Source: Sparassis latifolia
Lineage: Eukaryota; Basidiomycota; Agaricomycetes; Polyporales; Sparassidaceae
Assembly (NCBI GenBank): GCA_018466975.1
Contig: CM031557.1
Location: 2,480,001-2,544,000 of the forward strand
Direction: 5' to 3'
Length of the DNA: 64,000 nucleotides
The notes below the pieces were generated by a model. The model had not been told where the DNA came from. It saw nothing but the letters and a program-made list of their open reading frames with translations, and did not search any database. Positions 57,606 through 64,000 of the stretch are shown here, one piece after another (position 1 is the stretch's first letter; every line of letters starts with the position of its first letter). The position numbers were made by a program, and so were the translations under genes.

Positions 57606-59780
57606 CTAGAGCACGCGCATCGGCGCAGTATCCAGCATGTCCTTGGTAACAGACACCCACGGACCTTGCTGTGCGATATGCTCGATCGCCGTCCAATACC
57701 CACGTGCTGCGAGGTACAGCGGGTCAGGGTTCGGGTCATATGTACGAGCAAAGGCCGTCCAGGCATCCAGAGCGGTCTGCATGAATGGCAGGTCCTCCGC
57801 ATCGCGGTACGGGCGGTCACTTGGGAGGGTGCCAAAAACAAAGTACAGCTCGCCTGTGTGGCATCTGCAGAACAATAGTTATCAATGTACGTATACTACG
57901 CTGGAGTTAACTCACTTGAAATATTCTTCCGAAGGGTTCCCGTACGGGTGCGTAGCATCTGGAGGGGCGTCGCAAACGGGGTGATTGGGGTCGAATGCCG
58001 TCTGTTGATAACTCCGATTAAACTCATAGAATCAGATGCTTTGGAAGAGGTCGTGCTGCACACCAGACCATACCGTCGCCTGATTGAGGCACCGAATGTC
58101 CACCTCTGTTTCAACGCGCGCTGTAGAATTAGCGATCAGCTCAGCGGTGAAATTGTCGTTTGTCTAAGGTAAAATGTCAACGAATTGCCAGGCAAGTGAC
58201 GTGAATCAAAACGTACTGGATAGGTGATAAACGCAGCACCTAGAATGAAGTTGCATCGGTATGCCAGCCAATTATCGGAGTGACACATACCTTCATCACG
58301 CAGGTTCCCGATCATGACGTGTATGCCTGCGACATCGCCTGATCCATTCAAGGGAAGCTCAGTATAGACAATGTAGGTCCCCATCGCCCACAAGCGAGCT
58401 GAGAGGAACGAAGGTAAGATGAATGAATCACCTTGCAATGTGTGCCAGATTAACAAGGGTATTTGCATCGTATGCTCTCAAGCATTCAAGCGCATCGGAA
58501 AGGTTGCGCCCGATTTCAGCTAGGATCGGCTCCACGAGTATACTCACCTCCTCTGGGATGCTGAGGTACTGACGAATATCGTCTACCGGGACTGCTCTCC
58601 ATAATGGCTCCAGCATATTTGCCGATAGCCAGAGGAGATGCGAGCAACGCGCACACAGACGCTGCACCTGCAGATTCACCAGCAATCGTGATGCGATCCG
58701 GATCACCTCCGAAGGCGGTGATGTATTCCTTCACCCAGTCGAGTGCGACAATTTGATCAGCTAGGCCGAAATTACCATTCGTTGTGCCATCGTTGAGAGC
58801 AAGGAAGCCCAGCGTCGATAGACGGTAGTTAATTGTCACGACGACGATGTCACCCCTGGACGCCATGTTGCTTCCAGCATATATCGAATTTGCTCCCGTG
58901 TCCAGAAGAAAGAAGCCGCCGTGTATCCAGAAGACAACGGGTTTGAGCCGATTTCCCACTCAAGTGGATGAGTTGAAGGGTATGAAGGGAGTCCAGATGT
59001 TGAGGAAGAGACAATCCTCACTGGTCCCGATTAAAAGAGTCTTCGTCTGTATACAAGCGGGACCAAACGCCGTAGCGTTCACAGTCGCAGACCCGGAGTA
59101 TAATGTTGCGTATGTGAATCGCTCGAGAAAATTAGCGAAGGGAATTCCCTGGAATCGAAACGATAGTTGATCACGGAATCTACAGTTGCAGGGAGTATCA
59201 AATGCGGAATATCGCGAAGTATTCTTGCAGATACCTCACCCAGTAATTGATAGATTGCCTGCATGTACCGTCAGAGAGTTAACTGGTTCAGGTGATGCAC
59301 CGAATGATGAGCTCTGGCTGCAGAGTGTAGGCAATGACTGATTGCACTCCGCCTCACTTACCACGCCCAAGGCATCGACGGCTTGACAAGAACCATTGGC
59401 GCCAACCCAATATAATTGCTCCATCCCATAAGCACCTTCGTAGACTTGGTACTGGAGTAAAGGTACCAAGTCAGACAAAAAGAACGTCTCGTTCACAAGC
59501 AGCAACGTTTCATTCAGCTGAGCACAGGCATTTGCTGAGTCCGACTGTGACTTTGGGGAGAGAAGAAGCACACTTCTGTGCTCGCTAGCAGTGTAGACTA
59601 ATAAAAACCACGAGGCTCAGTTTGTCGCATGCACATAAGAACTACTTCTGTGCGCTTACTATCCAGATCATTGTAGTACAACAACGAAATGTCGCTGTTT
59701 ATCGACGACGTGGACGGCACGCTGAAGGGTGCTGCAAGAGGTATTGACAGGCATGTCAATGCAAATCCACGGAGCCCCAT
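57606..59780 (-). pseudogene. Type-B carboxylesterase/lipase, secreted, copy 1, broken
   Basis: Alpha/beta-hydrolase of the cholinesterase-like family. Starts MGLRGFALTCLSIPLAAPFS, a signal peptide. Recognisable blocks: SEDCLFLNIWTPF, PVVFWIHGGFF (oxyanion region), NYRLSTLGFLALNDGTTNGN, FGLADQIVALDWVKEYITAF, GGDPDRITIAGESAGAAS (Ser nucleophile in GESAG), AELIANSTARVETEVDIRCL, TYDPNPDPLYLAARGYW. Lesions: TGA at 58960-58962 just before GNRLKPVVFW, a frame shift near 58585-58610 between KYAGAI and DDIRQYLSIPEEV, and TAG at 57606-57608 where copy 2 has Gln. About eight introns. It is tandem with copy 2, 280 bp apart. Confidence 0.78.
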
Positions 59781-60059
59781 CTTGCGACGGTCCAGCTTGA
59801 GTCTAGAGAGGCGATCTGTTCGCAGAGTCTAGCAGGTGCATACTTAACTACTAGGGCAGCACGCGTAGATTCGGGATCAATCAGCAGCATGGCGCCGAGC
59901 GCTGGGCGCTGAAAGTGATTTAGGACAATCTCAGCCTTGCCCTCTCCCGAAGCCGATACCCGAAGCTGCGCAATGTCACCAGCTGGGATGATGTATGTAG
60001 AAGAATGATCCATCGTAATCATTGGCGATACCGACACGAGAGTCATTTGGGCTAACAGC

Positions 60060-61950
60060 TCACCCAAAGTAATCCAACGGATACCCCAAGAACTCGCACT
60101 GTGCCTGCTCCGCAAATTCTGTCATGTAGCTCGGCCACTGGAGCGTCCGTAGCGGTGTGGTGTCAAGCGTCTTGTTCGTGACAGGGAGCCATTGGGCCTG
60201 TTGTGCAAGCTGCCCGAAGGAGGTCCAATACCCACGCACAGCTAGGTAGAGCGGGTCGGGGTTCGGATCATACGTGCGGGCGAATGCCGTCCAGGTGTCG
60301 AGTGTGGTCTGCATGAACGGCAGGTCTTCTGCATCACGGTAGGGTTCGGAAGTCGGCAGAGTGCCAAAGACATAATAGAGCTCGCCGGAGTGACATCTAC
60401 GTGGATGTCAGAAAATTGTATAGACAGAAGAGAAGTCTGCTTACTTGAAGTATTCTTGCGATGGATCTCCATACGGATGGGTAGCGTTGACGGGGGCGTT
60501 GCAAACAGGGTAATTCGGACTGTACGCTGAAGGTTGATAGCTTCGATTGAATTGATATAACCAAATACTCTCAAACAAATTGTGCTGCAAGCCAGACCAC
60601 GCGGTTGCCTGGTCAAGGCAGCGGAACTCGACATCCGTCCCCACTCGCGCTGTGACATTAAACACGTCAAGGGCAGTATTGGGACCCGTTAACGGTGCAA
60701 AGAGCGAATTGTTCACCACAGTGGTCGATAGATCCTGGGCAATGAGGCCAGCTGTCAAATTACCGTTTGTCTAAAGCAAAAGCATTGGGAAGATGGGCAT
60801 GAAGACCATCATGTGAAATTCGTTCAAAAGGCTTACGGGATAGCCAATGAAAGCGGCACCTACAGATGCACGTAAGTAAGCATCCGCACTGCAGAAGTCA
60901 ATCAAAAAGCTACCATCATCGCGCATGTACCCAATCATGGTATGGACGTTGGCAACAGTTCTCGATCCATTTAATGGGAGCTCAGGATAAATAATATAGG
61001 TGCCGTCGATAACCAAAAATCTTCGTAAGTAACAGTGAATGACTGAGTGCAACCACGATCAAGTACTCGGATTACCTGGCCACGTTTTTCAGATTAATTA
61101 GGTCATATGCATCGCATGCTTTCAAGCATTTGAGCGCATCTGTGACATTGCACCCTAGCTCCTCGAGAATTGATTTCACCATAGTCGTGACCTCCTCGTG
61201 GATAGTATAATATGACGAGTACGTGGTTGCGTAGTCAGAGCCAGCCAGGTTGCTCATCGGGATCGCTGCAGCGTATTTGCCAATCGCCTGCGGGGAAGCC
61301 AGCAACGCGCGGACAGACGCTGCGCCAGCGGACTGGCCAAAAATTGTAATGCGATCGGAGTCGCCGCCAAAGGCCACAATGTACTCGCGTACCCAGTCGA
61401 GTGCGGTGACCTGGTCAGCGATACCAAAGTTGCCGTTTGTCGTTCCGTCTTCGAGAGCCAGGAAACCGAGGGTGGACAGACGGTAATTCATTGTCACCAC
61501 AACAACATCCCCGCGCGAAGCCATGTTTCCGCCGGCAAATTGACAGCCTGGCAAGCATCGCTGGTGCCGACCCAATACAACTGGTCCTCTCCATATGCAC
61601 CCTGGTAGACCTGATACTGCAACGAGTGCACCAGTTCCCGGAGGAAGAATGTCTCGTTCACTGGCAACAACGTTTCACCGAGTGTAGCGCACGCCTCTGC
61701 TGCCTCTGAGCGTGACTGAGGAGAAAGCAGGAGCACGCTCTTGTGTTCGCTCACAGTATACACTGATACAGAGAAGAGTCAAGCACCTTGAGCGCGAAGC
61801 AAGCACAGATCAAGCGAAAAACTCACGGTCGAGGTCATTATAGTACAGCAGGTTGATATCGCTGTTGATGGACGAAGGCGATGGAATAGTGAACGACCCC
61901 ACGAGAGGCATCGCCACCAAGCAGGTCAATGCAAGTCCGGAGAGGCCCAT
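60060..61950 (-). pseudogene. Type-B carboxylesterase/lipase, secreted, copy 2, internal deletion
   Basis: Paralogue of the gene at 57606-59780. Starts MGLSGLALTCLVAMPLVGSF (signal peptide). After YWVGTSDACQAV the sequence jumps at about 61540 straight to GGNMASRGDVVVV in another frame, so the roughly 135 residues carrying the substrate entry region and oxyanion hole (WIHGG in copy 1) are lost. Downstream is well kept: NYRLSTLGFLALEDGTTNGN, GGDSDRITIFGQSAGAAS with the Ser in GQSAG, YIIYPELPLNGSRTVANVHT, TYDPNPDPLYLAVRGYW and an intact end FLGYPLDYFG at 60060. The deletion removes part of the active site and shifts the frame. Confidence 0.8.
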
Positions 61951-62576
61951 CTCGTTGTCGTCTGTCTGTTAAGAGATATCGAGCAACCCGGAGGAGCGAA
62001 CGGTTCGACCATGGCTCTGGAAGCATTAAATGTGTTCTCAAGTGCTCTCTCAAGAGACGGGCGGTCTCCCGTAAAAACCACTGAACTCACCGGTCACCGG
62101 GCCATGTGAGAAGCTAAACGTTGCACAGCACTCACGAGAGTAAGATTCTCGTGATGGTGTGGCACACATGACATTTCACCGGATTTCCCTCGGACGCAAA
62201 GACCATTGAACGACTAGCGGCCGTTGCAGCGGCTTGTTAGAAAGCTACTCTGATTAGAGCATTGAAATCGTTTGACAAACCCCAGAAATGAGTAATCATT
62301 CAATGCACCCGCGGCACAATACGGCAGAAACAAATCCGAAGGTTGGAGATGACGTCGACGGTACGCTGTGTAAGTTCGCTGTAAGCAGGCGAGTTTTTTA
62401 GCGCCGAAATATCGAAGAGTTCGGCGCTTGAAAGACAAAATACACATTCTGAGGCAGGTGGACAATGTACATGTAAACTAGAGCGAACCCAGCTATATAC
62501 ATACCACGAAGTGGGGGATAGGCGTACGGAAACTAAGAGAAAACAGGAAGATACGAGCAACCGGAACTTCACGCCA
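61951..62576. other. Intergenic region upstream of esterase copy 2
   Basis: 626 bp between the esterase start and the 3' end of the Aly/REF gene. No gene seen. Confidence 0.45.
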
Positions 62577-63605
62577 TCACGCCATCTCGACATCCTCCTC
62601 GACAGGCGCAGCTGCAGACGTCGGCGGCGGCGGCGGCGGCGCGGCCGGTGTGGGTGCAACGTCGTCCTTCATGAATGCATCAATCTCCATATCAAGCTCC
62701 GCCGCCGTCTTCGGTTTCTTGGGCACTCGTGGGGGGCGAGCCGCCTTCGTCCGGATAGGTCCCGGTCCAGTCCTACTGTGTCTGTAGATGAGCGAGCTAC
62801 GCATAGTGTAATCGCATTAGAGCAACTTACATAGCAGGCGCTGGCGCCTGGCTTTTTGCACCCTTGCCGCCCAGTCGATCGAGCAGAGGTGGCTTTTGTA
62901 TGCGGTTAAGGAGGGATGACGGTGCGCTGGCCGCGCGGTTCTGCCGTGGGCGATGTGGTGCACCCGCGTGGAATGCAATCGACATAGGTTGACCTGAAGA
63001 AAGAGATAAGGATCAGTCCGATGATTTGAGGGAGTGAGCACCGCAGTAGGCGCGGTAACAGGCGACTTTACCCTTGGCCAATTTTCCGTCAAACCGCTGC
63101 TTCGCAGCTGCAGCATCCTCGGACGTTTCAAAGGTGATGATGGCTACACCGGACGAACGGCCGCTGCGGTCGTACTTCAAACGCGAACGAATCGAAAGGG
63201 GGCGCGATCGGTCTCTTTCAGGTGAACGTGGTGCAGTCGGAGCTTCGTACCCTGATCAATGGCTCACGAACAAGCGTGCCAATTTGTCCAAAGATTTGCT
63301 GCGAGAGTCAGGGGAAACCGTCAACCGGGCATGCGCGAGAAGGAGGTAGGAGCGCACAGTCAGGTCTTTGGGTGTCAATTCGTAGTGCAGGTTCGAGATA
63401 ATAAGCTTCGAAGTGGGAATGGTCGAGGTTGCGTTGATGTTGGAAGCGGCTGGAGACACTCCAGGAGCTTTGTCATGAAGCCATTCGCCCTCTGAGCCTC
63501 GCGGGCGGGATGCGGGTCGCTGGGAGGGTAGTGATGAGTCTGCTTTCAACAGGACGACAAAGAGTGACTCACGCTATACGGCTTTTTAGATCTGTTGAGA
63601 CTCAT
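62577..63605 (-). CDS. Aly/REF-type mRNA export adaptor (RRM protein)
   Basis: Binds RNA and hands mRNPs to the Mex67/NXF1 export receptor, as part of the TREX complex in the nucleus. Exon 1 63605-63573 codes MSLNRSKKPYS; exon 2 starts at 63519 (RPASRPRGSEGEWLHDKAPG). The RRM reads TSKLIISNLHYELTPKDLT (RNP2), IFGQIGTLVREPLIR, YDRSGRSSGVAIITFETSED (RNP1-like) and AAKQRFDGKLAKGQPMSI. After it come an Arg-rich segment (HRPRQNRAASAPSSLLNRIQ), RTGPGPIRTKAARPPRVPKK and a C-terminal DAFMKDD / VEEDVEMA end that resembles the REF C-terminal box. Six exons with GT-AG sites, stop TGA at 62577. It matches Yra1/ALYREF in order and length. Confidence 0.88.
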
Positions 63606-64000
63606 GATTGAAATAGCCAGAAGGTGTAAAAGAGCTGCTGGCAGTGCAGACGCTGTGCTTCTAAGCGGAGGTCGAGGTGGTTCGGTTCAAAGCCGTCGCG
63701 CGGCAAGGGCGGCAGATTCAGACGGAGCTCACTCATCTCGATGTAAAAGGAAGGTGACTAGGTTCACTGCTCTTGCACGACGAGCGACAGCCTGTGTTTT
63801 CACCTAGCTTCACGCAGTGCTGCAACGTTGACGAGATGTAATTTAAGGTGGGGTATGTAGTCTGGGGAACGTTCACCGTGTCGTCTGGACAACTGTCCTT
63901 GCGACATACGTTCGACGCATCGAGAGTGAGTTGGGACGGAGGAAAATCTGCTTGATCTTCCTCAAAACTGACCTCGTTATTGTCTATCTCGCTTAGCATA
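63606..64000. other. Upstream flank of the Aly/REF gene, window edge
   Basis: 395 bp, probably promoter. The minus strand has an open frame (63999-63733) reaching the edge, without recognisable motifs; it could be the end of a neighbouring gene but I would not call it. Confidence 0.35.

Noticed and set aside
59756..60115. 119-codon minus-strand ORF between the two esterases
   Set aside because: It overlaps the stop of one and the start of the other esterase, has no start context of its own and no recognised motif.

Overview
The window is nuclear DNA from a filamentous basidiomycete, an Agaricomycete and perhaps a polypore; the order is a guess. The signs are genes split by many 50-60 bp introns, a histone H2B with three introns, ERG2 and SPC2 homologues, large F-box/LRR paralogue groups, an XPG/FEN-like PIN-domain family, fungalysin remnants and an IS3-type eukaryotic DNA transposon.

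Region 1 (1-5.2 kb) is housekeeping: the 3' part of histone H2B (+), signal peptidase subunit SPC2 (-), C-8 sterol isomerase ERG2 (+), and a glutathione S-transferase-like gene (+). SPC2 and ERG2 are divergent and both products act in the ER. Region 2 (5.6-25 kb) is a birth-and-death F-box/LRR array: two complete genes (5634-7322, 18781-20472), a three-lesion pseudogene (7766-9369), a frame-broken copy (22092-23793) and a decayed remnant near 17.6 kb. A XPG/FEN-like nuclease gene (-, 9.9-12.0 kb), a small TIR element (12377-12983) and a 14-exon Dal5-type MFS transporter (+, 14766-16958) lie between them. The last two large F-box copies sit in a 3.3 kb tandem segmental duplication that also copied the 3' tip of the neighbouring LIM gene.

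Region 3 (25.2-29.0 kb) is a GC-rich paxillin-like gene with three C-terminal LIM domains (-). Region 4 (29-42.9 kb) is repeat-rich: degenerate GC-rich repeats, an F-box scrap, a zinc-finger protein remnant, two copies of a FEN-like 5' module (one continuing into a shortened paralogue lacking a catalytic Asp), a protein with an acidic Cys/Glu repeat tail, a young 647 bp MITE with perfect 143 bp inverted repeats and 8 bp target duplications, and a hypothetical nuclear protein (-).

Region 5 (42,932-56,150) is the most interesting part: a 13.2 kb DNA transposon with near-identical 56 bp terminal inverted repeats (5'-TAT...ATA-3') and a 6 bp target duplication (GAAGTC). It carries a decayed IS3/retroviral-type DDE integrase, two further multi-exon element genes, an intact BTB-domain gene divergent from the integrase, and a block of host gene fragments (M36 fungalysin, ACMSD-type amidohydrolase) interleaved with each other. 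The ends, target duplication size and integrase type fit the IS3EU superfamily; the cargo and the extra genes are not something I recognise.

Region 6 (56.2-64 kb) holds a hypothetical acidic-tailed protein (-), a tandem pair of broken type-B carboxylesterases (-), and an Aly/REF mRNA-export adaptor (-). Single missing G/C bases in GC-rich runs disrupt otherwise conserved genes (SPC2, LIM gene), so some indels may be assembly errors; the in-frame stops and internal deletions are less easily explained that way.
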